In this document: positions 48,552 to 56,477 of the stretch, in pieces
Layout: each line of letters starts with the position of its first letter
Position numbering within the stretch: the first letter of the stretch is position 1
NCBI GenBank assembly: GCA_900104855.1
Contig: FNSS01000001.1
Location: 6,457,001-6,521,000, forward strand
Source: Rhizobiales bacterium GAS188
GTDB lineage: Bacteria; Pseudomonadota; Alphaproteobacteria; Rhizobiales; Beijerinckiaceae
Direction of reading: 5' to 3'
Length of the DNA: 64,000 nucleotides
Position numbers and translations under genes: made by a program
The notes under the pieces: model-generated
The model's database searches: none
Told to the model about the DNA's origin: nothing
The model's input: the letters and a program-made list of their open reading frames with translations, nothing else

Positions 48552-48628
48552 AATGCACAATCTTCGGACGCCCCATGGGCCGGCGACGGCAACTCCGGGA
48601 TTGACAGCGCTCATCGCGGCTCCAGCGC

Positions 48629-49627
48629 TCACTCCAACCTCGGTGCGCCATGCTTGGCCTGCCACCGATCACGGGCGAGCGCACCGATCGTCGAGAGGAC
48701 CGGCGTCGACACGCCCTCTGCTTTGCCGATCTCGATGACCGCATCCACGATGGCGCCGAGCTCGAGCGGACGCCCGGCTTCGAAATCCTGAAGCATGGAC
48801 GTGCGGAAATCCATCATTTCGGGCGCGACCTGCAGACGCTCCTCGATATCGAATCCGGTGACGCCGAGCGCCGCCGCGACCGCCGCTGCCTCTTCCATGA
48901 CGGCGCGCATGATCGCCTTGAGATGCGGTTCCGTCGCCAGGTGGCCGATCGCAGCGCCGGTCACGACCGACAGTGGGTTATGGGCGACATTGCCGAGGAT
49001 CTTCTGCCAGATGGCGCGGCGGATGTCGGGTGCGGCCTCGGCGTTGAGGCCCGCATCGGCGAGCAGCCCGACGACGCGCTGAAGACGTGGGCTCGCGCCA
49101 CCTGGCGGCTCGCCGAGCAACAGGCGCCGGCGGCCATTCCAGCGGATGCGATTGGGCGCCTCGCGCGAGGCGCCCATATAGACGACGCAGCCGAGAATAT
49201 GGCGAACCGGGATCGCGTCGCCGAGTGCGCCATCAGGGTCTACGGCAACGATGCGGCGCGATGCCATGGCTCCCTGCAAGCCCTGGAAATACCACCAGGG
49301 CATGCCGTTCAGCATCGGCACCACGATCGTCTCATCGCCGAGAAGCGGGCGTAGCAGCGGCAGGGCCGCCGGCCAGTCCTGCGCCTTGAGCGCCACAATG
49401 ACGAGATCTCGCGAGCCCAACGCCTGAGGATCGGCGGTTGCCGCGATCTTGACGGTTTCAGGCCCGGACGCACCGATCAAGGTCAGGCCTTCGCGGGCGA
49501 GGCGCTCGGCGCTTTCGGAGCGCGCCACGACCACCGGCTCCGCGCCGGCCCGGGCGAGATGCCAGGCGACGACACCACCAACCGAACCCGCGCCGAGAAC
49601 CGCAATGCGCATCGAGGCTCCCGTCAT
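48629..49627 (-). CDS. Ketopantoate-reductase-like (ApbA/PanE family) dehydrogenase
   Basis: A 327-332 residue NAD(P)-dependent reductase with the Rossmann motif AVLGAGSVGGVVAWHLARAG, a mid-domain VPMLNGMPWW, the catalytic-lysine region AIWQKILGNVAHNPL and the PLELGAIVDAVIEIG C-terminal block of PanE. In this catabolic operon it may reduce a 2-keto acid rather than make pantoate. Starts at 49627 or, from the family N-terminus MRIAVLG, at 49612. It is the last gene of the minus-strand run. Confidence 0.88.
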   Translation of the reverse strand: MTGASMRIAVLGAGSVGGVVAWHLARAGAEPVVVARSESAERLAREGLTLIGASGPETVKIAATADPQALGSRDLVIVALKAQDWPAALPLLRPLLGDETIVVPMLNGMPWWYFQGLQGAMASRRIVAVDPDGALGDAIPVRHILGCVVYMGASREAPNRIRWNGRRRLLLGEPPGGASPRLQRVVGLLADAGLNAEAAPDIRRAIWQKILGNVAHNPLSVVTGAAIGHLATEPHLKAIMRAVMEEAAAVAAALGVTGFDIEERLQVAPEMMDFRTSMLQDFEAGRPLELGAIVDAVIEIGKAEGVSTPVLSTIGALARDRWQAKHGAPRLE

Positions 49628-49634
49628 CCGGCGC

Positions 49635-50450
49635 TCACGCCGGAAAAGGATAATTGGCGGCGTGCGCCTCGCTGTCCCATGCGAGCGTCGTCGCGAAGTC
49701 GCTCTGATCGACGGCGACGAACCCCTCGATCAAAAGCGCTTGCGCGAGGGGAGGGAACCAGGGCCTGTTCCTGGCTTGGGCAAAGGCCTGCTTCAGCTTC
49801 GCGACACTCTCCGGCTCCATCGAGCTCGAGGCGACGAAGGCCGGCATGGGCGCGAGCTCGGTCGATTCGATGACGCGCACGCCTGCGGTCAGCTCCGGCC
49901 GGTATTTGCGGATCAGCATATGCCAGAAGGCGTCGAGCGGGCCGACATCAATGTCGCCGGCGATGACGGCGTCGAGAATGCGCCTCGCGGTGATGAGATT
50001 GACGAGAACCTCGCGGTAGAGAAGCGGCCGCGCGGGCGTACGGTAGCCGAGAAGGTGATGCCGGAAGGCGTTGAAGCCCGAATGCGAGTGCTCGACCGTC
50101 CAGCCGGCGCGCCCGCCGAAGGTGTCTTCGAGCGCGCGATAGGGCGAATCCGCCTTTACGATCAGGTCCGAGCGGTAGACGGCTCGGCCGCCGGCCCAAG
50201 CGGCGGCCGGGATCGGCGCCGCCAGCGGCGTCACCTCGGAGAGCCGCATGGCAATGGGATAGCCGCACATCTGCACCGCGCCGAGATCCGGCCTCCCCCA
50301 AAGCTGCTCGAGCGGCTGCGGCGCCGGGTAGGGCAGGTAATCGAGGGCGATGCCGGCCTCGGCGGTCACATGCGCGATCAGCTCGCGCCAGGCGGCCTCC
50401 GCCTCCGGCGCGACCGCGTACATGCGCGCATTGGCGATCAAGCTGCTCAC
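49635..50450 (-). CDS. PhnD-like phosphonate/organic-solute binding protein without signal peptide
   Basis: A 271-residue type 2 periplasmic-binding fold of the PhnD (phosphate/phosphonate ABC) group: AEAAWRELIAHVTAEAG, LWGRPDLGAVQMCGYP, LIVKADSPYRALEDTFGGRAGWT, HHLLGYRTP and GDIDVGPLDAFWH. There is no signal peptide and no ABC permease or ATPase nearby, which argues for an intracellular or ligand-sensing role. It overlaps the stop region of the next gene by four bases (50447-50450), so it belongs to the same operon. Confidence 0.78.
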   Translation of the reverse strand: MSSLIANARMYAVAPEAEAAWRELIAHVTAEAGIALDYLPYPAPQPLEQLWGRPDLGAVQMCGYPIAMRLSEVTPLAAPIPAAAWAGGRAVYRSDLIVKADSPYRALEDTFGGRAGWTVEHSHSGFNAFRHHLLGYRTPARPLLYREVLVNLITARRILDAVIAGDIDVGPLDAFWHMLIRKYRPELTAGVRVIESTELAPMPAFVASSSMEPESVAKLKQAFAQARNRPWFPPLAQALLIEGFVAVDQSDFATTLAWDSEAHAANYPFPA

Positions 50451-51472
50451 GCGAATCTCAGGCGCTGGCCGATGCCGAGGCGCTTTCCCTTTTCCAGCAT
50501 CGCATGGCCGAGCGCGATATCGGAGAGCGACAGGCCGCGATGCCAGAACAGGATCGTCTCATCGTCGCGCTCGCGGCCGGGCCTGAGGCCTGCCACGACT
50601 TGCCCGATCTCCGCATGGAAGCGCCCTTCATGCAGCTTGCCGGCATCGAAGAGCGGCTTGAGCGCGCCGAAGCGACCGGCGCGCGCCTGGCCGAAATCGT
50701 CCATCAGGAACTTGTCGGCGATGTCGGCGAGCGAGACCTCGACGGCGCTCATCGTGCCGTAGGGCATCACCAGCGCCCCCTTCTTGATCCACTGCGTCTT
50801 CAGCATCGGTTCGGGCTCGACCAGCCGCGAGGCCTCGACCACGATGTCGGCGCCCTCGACGCAGGATTTCCAGTCTTCGGTGACGATCACTTTCTTGCCG
50901 AGATCGGCTTCGAGCCTCGCGCCGAAGGCGTCGCGGCTTTCCTTGCGGCGGGAATGCACCCGGATCTCGTCGAAATGGAACAGCTTGTCGAGCAGGCGGA
51001 CATTCCAATAGGCGGTGCCGCGCGCCCCGATGTGACCGAGCACCTTGGATCCCTTGCGCGCCAGATATTTCGCGCCGATGGCGGTGACCGCGCCGGTGCG
51101 CATATCGGTGATCGAGGACGCGTCGATCATCGCCTTGGGCACGCCCTTATGCCGGTCGAACAACATCAGCATCGCCAGTTCGGACGGCAGGTTGTGCTGG
51201 TAATTGTCGTAGAAATCAGAGACGACCTTAACGCCCGCTGCGTCCACCTCGCCGCCGAGCGAGCCGCGCAGCACGTTGAAATGGCCGCGCGCCACGCCCG
51301 GCTCGAGATGCATGCGCGGCTCGATGACCGCTTCGCCGCGTCCCTGTGTCGCGAGCTGCTTCTCGATGGCGTCCAGGATCTCATCGTCGCCGATCGCCAG
51401 CGCCTCGACGTCGAAGCGATTCATGTAGGTGATATAGATCGGCGGCATCGATGCATGTGCGGACATGAGCAT
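50447..51472 (-). CDS. Ornithine cyclodeaminase/mu-crystallin family protein
   Basis: A 339-341 residue NAD(P)-binding enzyme of the OCD/mu-crystallin family. SITDMRTGAVTAIGAKYLARK is the conserved core, with the nucleotide motif GHIGARGTAYWN and VVEASRLVEPEPML. The family contains ornithine cyclodeaminases and reductases of cyclic imines (delta-1-pyrroline-2-carboxylate). Beside the enolase and Ldh2 genes an imine-reducing role is plausible. The start is the second or third Met (51466 for MSAHASMPP). Confidence 0.87.
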   Translation of the reverse strand: MLMSAHASMPPIYITYMNRFDVEALAIGDDEILDAIEKQLATQGRGEAVIEPRMHLEPGVARGHFNVLRGSLGGEVDAAGVKVVSDFYDNYQHNLPSELAMLMLFDRHKGVPKAMIDASSITDMRTGAVTAIGAKYLARKGSKVLGHIGARGTAYWNVRLLDKLFHFDEIRVHSRRKESRDAFGARLEADLGKKVIVTEDWKSCVEGADIVVEASRLVEPEPMLKTQWIKKGALVMPYGTMSAVEVSLADIADKFLMDDFGQARAGRFGALKPLFDAGKLHEGRFHAEIGQVVAGLRPGRERDDETILFWHRGLSLSDIALGHAMLEKGKRLGIGQRLRFA

Positions 51473-51480
51473 TCCTTCGG

Positions 51481-52665
51481 TCAGGCGAGCGGCAGGCGGC
51501 GGAAGCGATCGGGTCGATCGGGATCATGGAACTTGTCATAGGGGCCTTCCTCCTGGAAGAGCCGGTGACAATGGGCAAGCCTGTCCTTCGACAGCGTGAC
51601 ACCGAGGCCGGGACCCTCCGGCACCTTCACCATATTGGCCTTCGGCCGGAAGGGGCCTTCCTCGATCACGTCGAGGGGCTGCATCCGGAACAGGGATTGC
51701 GAGGGTTCACGGATATGGGCATGAGACCCGGCGAGATGCAGATAGGCGGCGCTGGCGATCCCTGAATCGCCCGAATAGCACCAGAAATCGACATTCATCG
51801 CCTCACAGGCGCCGATGAAGCGAAGCGCCCGGCCGATGCCGCCATGCACGTTGACGTCTGTGCACAAGGCCTCCGGCACGCCGAGCGCAACGGCGCGACG
51901 CAGATCGGGCGCATGTGCCGAGAAGGGAATGGTGGTGTGCTGGCGCAGCCGCGCCATATCCTCGAAGCTCGCCACAGGGTCTTCCCAGCACCTGATGTCG
52001 AGGGGCTCGATGGCGCGCGCGATGCGCCGTGCTTCGGTGAGCGAATAGGCCTTGTTGGAATCGATGCGGATGATTGCCTTCGGCCCGAGCGCGGCGCGCA
52101 ACAACTGCAGCATGCGGATCGAGGGAGCGGGGTCAGCCGTCGAGACCTTGCCCTCGAACATGGTCGTGCCGCGCTCGGCCTCGAGCTTCAAGCAATAATC
52201 AACCACCTCTTCCGGTCGCTTCTCGTCGCCGATGCCGGCTTTCGCTTCGCGGAAGGCGAAATAATCGGTGAAAGGGATGAGCTTGCGATAGGCGCCGCCG
52301 AGCAACTCGTAGAGGGGCTTTCCCCAGGCCTTGCCGCGAATGTCCCACAACGCCATCTCGATCGCACCGAAGGCGCGCACCAGGCCGAAATCGACATCGG
52401 GTCCGACGCCGCGCCAACTCGGCACGCAGGCGAGCTCCGCACCGTTGATGTCGATCGGATCACGGCCGATGAGGCGCGGCGCGAAGGCCCGCTCGATGGT
52501 CGCGACATTCGCAGGCGAGGGGCCCTCGCCCAGTCCGATGAGGCCCGCATCGGTCTCGACCTCGACGATCGTCTTCGAGAAGCCGGCAAGCGATCCGTAG
52601 GACCACAGATAAGGCGCTTCGAGCGGGATGTTGACCGGCGTCGCCCTGATCGCGGTGATCTTCAT
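51481..52665 (-). CDS. Mandelate racemase/muconate-lactonizing-enzyme family protein, copy 1
   Basis: A 394-residue enolase-superfamily protein starting MKITAIRATPVNIPLEAP. The barrel has DSNKAY (D202) and CWEDP (E228) as two metal ligands and K173 in MFEGKVS as a likely base. The third ligand position, normally E/D in a xGES-type strand, instead reads FSAHAPDL (H251 or D254). HGGIGRA replaces the usual R-x-GG region. The substrate is not inferable; members epimerise or dehydrate acids, including betaines. Paralog of the gene at 53735. Confidence 0.9.
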   Translation of the reverse strand: MKITAIRATPVNIPLEAPYLWSYGSLAGFSKTIVEVETDAGLIGLGEGPSPANVATIERAFAPRLIGRDPIDINGAELACVPSWRGVGPDVDFGLVRAFGAIEMALWDIRGKAWGKPLYELLGGAYRKLIPFTDYFAFREAKAGIGDEKRPEEVVDYCLKLEAERGTTMFEGKVSTADPAPSIRMLQLLRAALGPKAIIRIDSNKAYSLTEARRIARAIEPLDIRCWEDPVASFEDMARLRQHTTIPFSAHAPDLRRAVALGVPEALCTDVNVHGGIGRALRFIGACEAMNVDFWCYSGDSGIASAAYLHLAGSHAHIREPSQSLFRMQPLDVIEEGPFRPKANMVKVPEGPGLGVTLSKDRLAHCHRLFQEEGPYDKFHDPDRPDRFRRLPLA

Positions 52666-52674
52666 CGGCCGAGC

Positions 52675-53661
52675 CTAGGCGGCAATCGAGGCGAGGAGTT
52701 CGTCCGGGACGGCGACCCCCTCGAGCGCAATGCGCGCTCGTGCCGCGAGGCGGCGGTCTCCCGGCAGGCGCACGCCATCCTGGGCCAGCATGGCGGTCGC
52801 GATCTCCTCGACACGTTCGAGGAAGCCCGGCGCGAAGGCGTCAGGCGCGAAGGCGATGAACAGCTGGCCAACGCCTGGTGGCGGTCCGTCCGCCTTGCCG
52901 TAAGGGCTCGCATCCTTGGAGAAATTTGCTCCCGTCAGGCCGCCTGCAAGGAGATCGACCAGAAGAGCGAGATTGGCGCCCTTGGCCCCGCCGAAGGCGG
53001 CCATGCTGCCCTTCAGCGCGGCCTGCGGATCTCGGGTCTCGTGTCCTTCGGCGTCGAAGGCCCAGCCGGCCGGAATGGCTTCCCCCGTCTTTGCGGCATT
53101 CAACAGCGCGACCTTGGTCGCGACGCTTGCCGCCTGATCGATGATCAAGGGCGGAGCGCTGCGGCGCGGCACCGCGAATGCCATCGGGTTGGTGCCGAAA
53201 AGCGGCGTCCTGCCGCCCCAGGGCGCGATGTTGGGCGGGCCGTTCGTCACCGCGATGGCGACGAGGCCGGCCTTGGCGATGTCCTCGACGGGATGTCCGA
53301 GCACGCCGATCGAATAGGAGCGGCTTATGGCGAGCGACGCCGTGCCGCAGGCGCGGGCCGCGGCGATGAGCGGATCGAGGCCGGCATCGAAGGCTGGATG
53401 CGCGAAACCATGTGCCGCATCGACGGTCACGGTCGCGGGGCGCGGCCGAGCGACCAGCGGGACGGCGCCGCCATCGACTTTCCCCGAAGCGAGATGGACG
53501 AGATAAGTGGGGAGAAATCCAAGGCCGATGGGACGAAGACCATCGGCCTCGGCGCGCCGCACGGAACGCGCCACCGAACGCGCAGCCAAGTCGCCGGCGC
53601 CGGCTCGGCCGAGCGCCTCGAGGCTGAGGCTTTCGATCTGCTCGAGCGTCAGGACCGGCAT
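52675..53661 (-). CDS. Malate/L-lactate dehydrogenase family (Ldh2/YlbC-type) oxidoreductase
   Basis: A 328-residue NAD(P)-dependent oxidoreductase of the Ldh2 fold, not the classical Rossmann LDH. RAEADGLRPIGLGFLPTYL, SYSIGVLGHPVEDIAKAGLVAIAVTN, PPNIAPWGG-TPLFGTNPMAFAVP and the ALKGSMAAFGGAKGANLALLVDLLAGGLTGANF block are diagnostic. The family includes ureidoglycolate, malate and delta-1-pyrroline/piperideine-2-carboxylate reductases. The ATG at 53661 gives the family N-terminus; an upstream frame to 53781 is not conserved. It lies between the two enolase-superfamily genes. Confidence 0.92.
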   Translation of the reverse strand: MPVLTLEQIESLSLEALGRAGAGDLAARSVARSVRRAEADGLRPIGLGFLPTYLVHLASGKVDGGAVPLVARPRPATVTVDAAHGFAHPAFDAGLDPLIAAARACGTASLAISRSYSIGVLGHPVEDIAKAGLVAIAVTNGPPNIAPWGGRTPLFGTNPMAFAVPRRSAPPLIIDQAASVATKVALLNAAKTGEAIPAGWAFDAEGHETRDPQAALKGSMAAFGGAKGANLALLVDLLAGGLTGANFSKDASPYGKADGPPPGVGQLFIAFAPDAFAPGFLERVEEIATAMLAQDGVRLPGDRRLAARARIALEGVAVPDELLASIAA

Positions 53662-53734
53662 GGCGCGTTCCGCCGCAGCCACGTGGGACCCGATCGAGTC
53701 CTTCGATCCATCCCGAGGCTGGAGGCTGGGATAG

Positions 53735-54919
53735 TCACCGCAATGGCAATCGCTTGTAACGTCCGGGCTCCTCCGGATCATGGTGCTGGTCGAGCGGCCC
53801 CTGGTCCAGGAACAGGCGGTGGCAATGATCGAGCTTGTCGCGGCTCAAGGTCACGCCGAGACCAGGCCCCTCCGGGACGCGCACGGTGTTGGCGCGCGGC
53901 TGGAACGGACCTTCCTCGATCACGTCGAGGGGCTGCATGCGAAACAGCGACTGGCTGGGTTCGCGGATCCATTGGAAGGCGGCCGAGAGATGCATATAGG
54001 CGGCGCTGGCGATGCCGGTATTGGCGCTGTAGCACCAGAAATCGACACCCATGGCCTCGCAGGCCCCGATGAAGCGGACAGTGCGGCCGATCCCGCCATG
54101 AATGTTCACATCCGTGCACATCGTTTCCGGCACTCCGAGCTCGACGGCGCGCGGCAGGTCGACATTATGGGCCGAGAATGGGATCGCGGTGTGCCGGCGC
54201 AGCTCCCGCATCTCCTCGAAGGTAGCGCAGGGCTCCTCCCAGTTGCGGATATCGAGCTCCTCGATGCGGGCAGCGATGCGCTTCGCCTCGGTGACCGAGT
54301 AGGCCATGTTGGAGTCGATGCGCAGCATGGCGGAGGGCCCGAGCGCTTCGCGCAGCTTGCGCAGCATGACCGTCGAGGGTTCCGGATCGCGGGTGCAGAA
54401 CTTACCCTCGAAGAAGGTCGTGCCGAACTCCTCGTTGAGGCGGACGCAGTAATCGACCACCGCTTCCGGGGTGAGCTCGCCGCCGACGCCGCCATTCTTC
54501 TGGCGAAAGCCGAAATAATCCGTGAAGGTGATCTCCTTGCGCACCGCGCCGCCGAGGAGATCATAAAGCGGCCGGTTCCAGGCCTTGCCCCTGATGTCCC
54601 AGAGCGCCATCTCGATCGCCGCGAAGGCGCGGATGGCGCCGAAATCGGTCGAGGACGACACGCCGCGCCAGCTCGGCAGGCAGGCGAGCTCGGCACCGGC
54701 GATGTCGAAGGCATCGCGGCCCACGAGGATCGGCGCGAAACGCTTCTCGATCGTCTCGCAGGCCGTGTAGGACGCGGCCTCGCCCAGCCCGACGAGGCCC
54801 TCATCGGTCTCAACCTCGACGACGGTGCGGGAAGATCCCGGCAACCAGCCGAAGGACCACCAATAGGGCGCCTCGATCGGCAGGTTGATCGGGGTCGCTT
54901 TGATCGCAGTGATCTTCAT
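53735..54919 (-). CDS. Mandelate racemase/muconate-lactonizing-enzyme family protein, copy 2
   Basis: A 394-residue paralog of the protein encoded at 51481-52665, matched residue for residue in length and start (MKITAIKATPINLPIEAP). D202 in DSNMAY and E228 in NWEEP are metal ligands; FSAHNVDL (H251, D254) again replaces the canonical third ligand, and HGGIGRT is kept. Residues around the substrate loop (e.g. SYTACET against SPANVAT) differ, so the two copies may handle different stereoisomers or substrates. Operon member. Confidence 0.9.
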   Translation of the reverse strand: MKITAIKATPINLPIEAPYWWSFGWLPGSSRTVVEVETDEGLVGLGEAASYTACETIEKRFAPILVGRDAFDIAGAELACLPSWRGVSSSTDFGAIRAFAAIEMALWDIRGKAWNRPLYDLLGGAVRKEITFTDYFGFRQKNGGVGGELTPEAVVDYCVRLNEEFGTTFFEGKFCTRDPEPSTVMLRKLREALGPSAMLRIDSNMAYSVTEAKRIAARIEELDIRNWEEPCATFEEMRELRRHTAIPFSAHNVDLPRAVELGVPETMCTDVNIHGGIGRTVRFIGACEAMGVDFWCYSANTGIASAAYMHLSAAFQWIREPSQSLFRMQPLDVIEEGPFQPRANTVRVPEGPGLGVTLSRDKLDHCHRLFLDQGPLDQHHDPEEPGRYKRLPLR

Positions 54920-54943
54920 CGCCTCACATCCATCGAGTTGACG

Positions 54944-56476
54944 TCAAGCGCCGAGCTCGAGCCGGCGTCGCGCCGCATAGTCGTCGAGCGCCTCCCTGAC
55001 GCCTTGATCGAGCGGGGGCGCCTCATAGGTTTCGAGCGTCTTCTTCCAGACCTCATGAGCGCGCTGCGTCGCATCCTTGCCGCCGCGCTCCTGCCAATTC
55101 TCGAAATTCGACCAATCGGACAGGATCGGGCGCCAGAACGCCGTCTGGTAGCGTTCGAGCGTATGCGGCGACCCGAAATAATGGCCGCCCGGTGCGATCT
55201 CCTTGATGGCATCGACGGCGAGGTCGGCATCCGTGATGCTCGCAGGCTTCAGGATATCGGCCCAGCCCCGCAGCATCTCCGCATCGATGATGATCTTCTC
55301 GAAGGAGGCGGCGAGGCCGCCCTCGATCCAGCCCGTGGCATGCATGATGAGATTGGCATGGCCCATGATGCTCGCCCATAGCGAGAAGGCGGTCTCGTAG
55401 GTCGCTTGCGCGTCGGCGGCGGGCGAGGCGCAGACGGCGCTCGACCTGAAGGGAAGCTTGAGGGCCCGGGCGATCTGGGCGCCGCCCAAGGTCGCATGCA
55501 CATATTCGGGGGTGCCGAAGGCCGGTGAGCCGGTTCGCATATCCACATTCGAGGTGAAGCCGCCGAGCACGGAAGGGCAGCCCGGCCGGATCATCTGGAT
55601 GAGCGTGATGACGCCGAGAGCTTCGGCGGTCTGCTGCACCAGCGCGCCGGCAAGCGTCACCGGCGCCATGGCCCCCATTAAGGTGAAGGGCGTGATGCAG
55701 ACGCATTGGCCGTGCTCGGCCATGACCATGATGTTGTCGAGGATTTCTTCGTCCACGCGGCGCGGCGAATTGACATTGGTCACGGAGATCAGCGTCGGGC
55801 GTTCGGCGAGGCCCTCCGGCGTCGTGCCATGCTCGATCGCCGACATCTGGATGGCGTCCTGCGCCTGCGTCAGGCCGATGCCGCGCGCCGCCCAGACGAT
55901 ATCCGAGCATTCGATATGGGCGCGATACATGTCGAGATGGCGCACCGGCACCGGCAGGTCGACCGGCTCCGTCACCACACCTCCTTGCCAATGCAGCACG
56001 CCCAGCGCATGCGTCACCTTCAAGAGGTTGCGGAAATCCTCGATGGTGCTGTAGCGGCGTCCGCCCACGATATCGGTGACATGGGGGGTGCCGTTCACCG
56101 GACCGAAATTCACGACATTGCCGCCAACATGCAGGTCGCGCGCCGGATTACGCGCATGCAGGACGAAGCGCTCGGGCGCCTTGCCGCAATGGGCGGCGAC
56201 CACCTCACGACCGAGCCGCACCATCTGCGTCTCGTCATCGACCAACGCGCCATTGCGGCGATAGATGGCGCGTGCGCCGGCCGAGCGGATCTCGAGGCCT
56301 GCCTCCTCCAGGATGCGATAGGCGGCATCGATGATCCGCACCACGTCTCCGTCTTCGAACAGCTCCAGCGGCTTCCAGGGATTGACGAGACGCGGCAGCG
56401 GCGCGGTCGAGACGGGGCCGCGGCCGCGCACCGGGCGTTCGCGCCGGCGGACAGGAGGGGTGTTCTCGATTGTCAT
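54944..56476 (-). CDS. Trimethylamine methyltransferase MttB-family protein (non-pyrrolysine type)
   Basis: A 510-residue COG5598/MttB-superfamily protein with full-length TIM-barrel-like features: ILEEAGLEIRSAGARAIYRRNGALVD, GGNVVNFGPVNGTPHVTDI, MYRAHIECSD, GQCVCITPFTLMGAMAPVTLAGAL and GGFTSNVDMRTGSPAFG. The frame has no in-frame UAG, so no pyrrolysine, as in homologs that demethylate quaternary amines such as glycine betaine. No corrinoid protein or RamA gene is nearby. GGAG precedes the ATG, and the upstream dehydrogenase stop lies one base before it. Confidence 0.88.
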   Translation of the reverse strand: MTIENTPPVRRRERPVRGRGPVSTAPLPRLVNPWKPLELFEDGDVVRIIDAAYRILEEAGLEIRSAGARAIYRRNGALVDDETQMVRLGREVVAAHCGKAPERFVLHARNPARDLHVGGNVVNFGPVNGTPHVTDIVGGRRYSTIEDFRNLLKVTHALGVLHWQGGVVTEPVDLPVPVRHLDMYRAHIECSDIVWAARGIGLTQAQDAIQMSAIEHGTTPEGLAERPTLISVTNVNSPRRVDEEILDNIMVMAEHGQCVCITPFTLMGAMAPVTLAGALVQQTAEALGVITLIQMIRPGCPSVLGGFTSNVDMRTGSPAFGTPEYVHATLGGAQIARALKLPFRSSAVCASPAADAQATYETAFSLWASIMGHANLIMHATGWIEGGLAASFEKIIIDAEMLRGWADILKPASITDADLAVDAIKEIAPGGHYFGSPHTLERYQTAFWRPILSDWSNFENWQERGGKDATQRAHEVWKKTLETYEAPPLDQGVREALDDYAARRRLELGA

Positions 56477-56477
56477 A

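Noticed and set aside
54944-56476. Pyrrolysine-encoding UAG in the MttB-family gene
   Set aside because: The frame is open end to end without TAG, so it is the non-pyrrolysine type.
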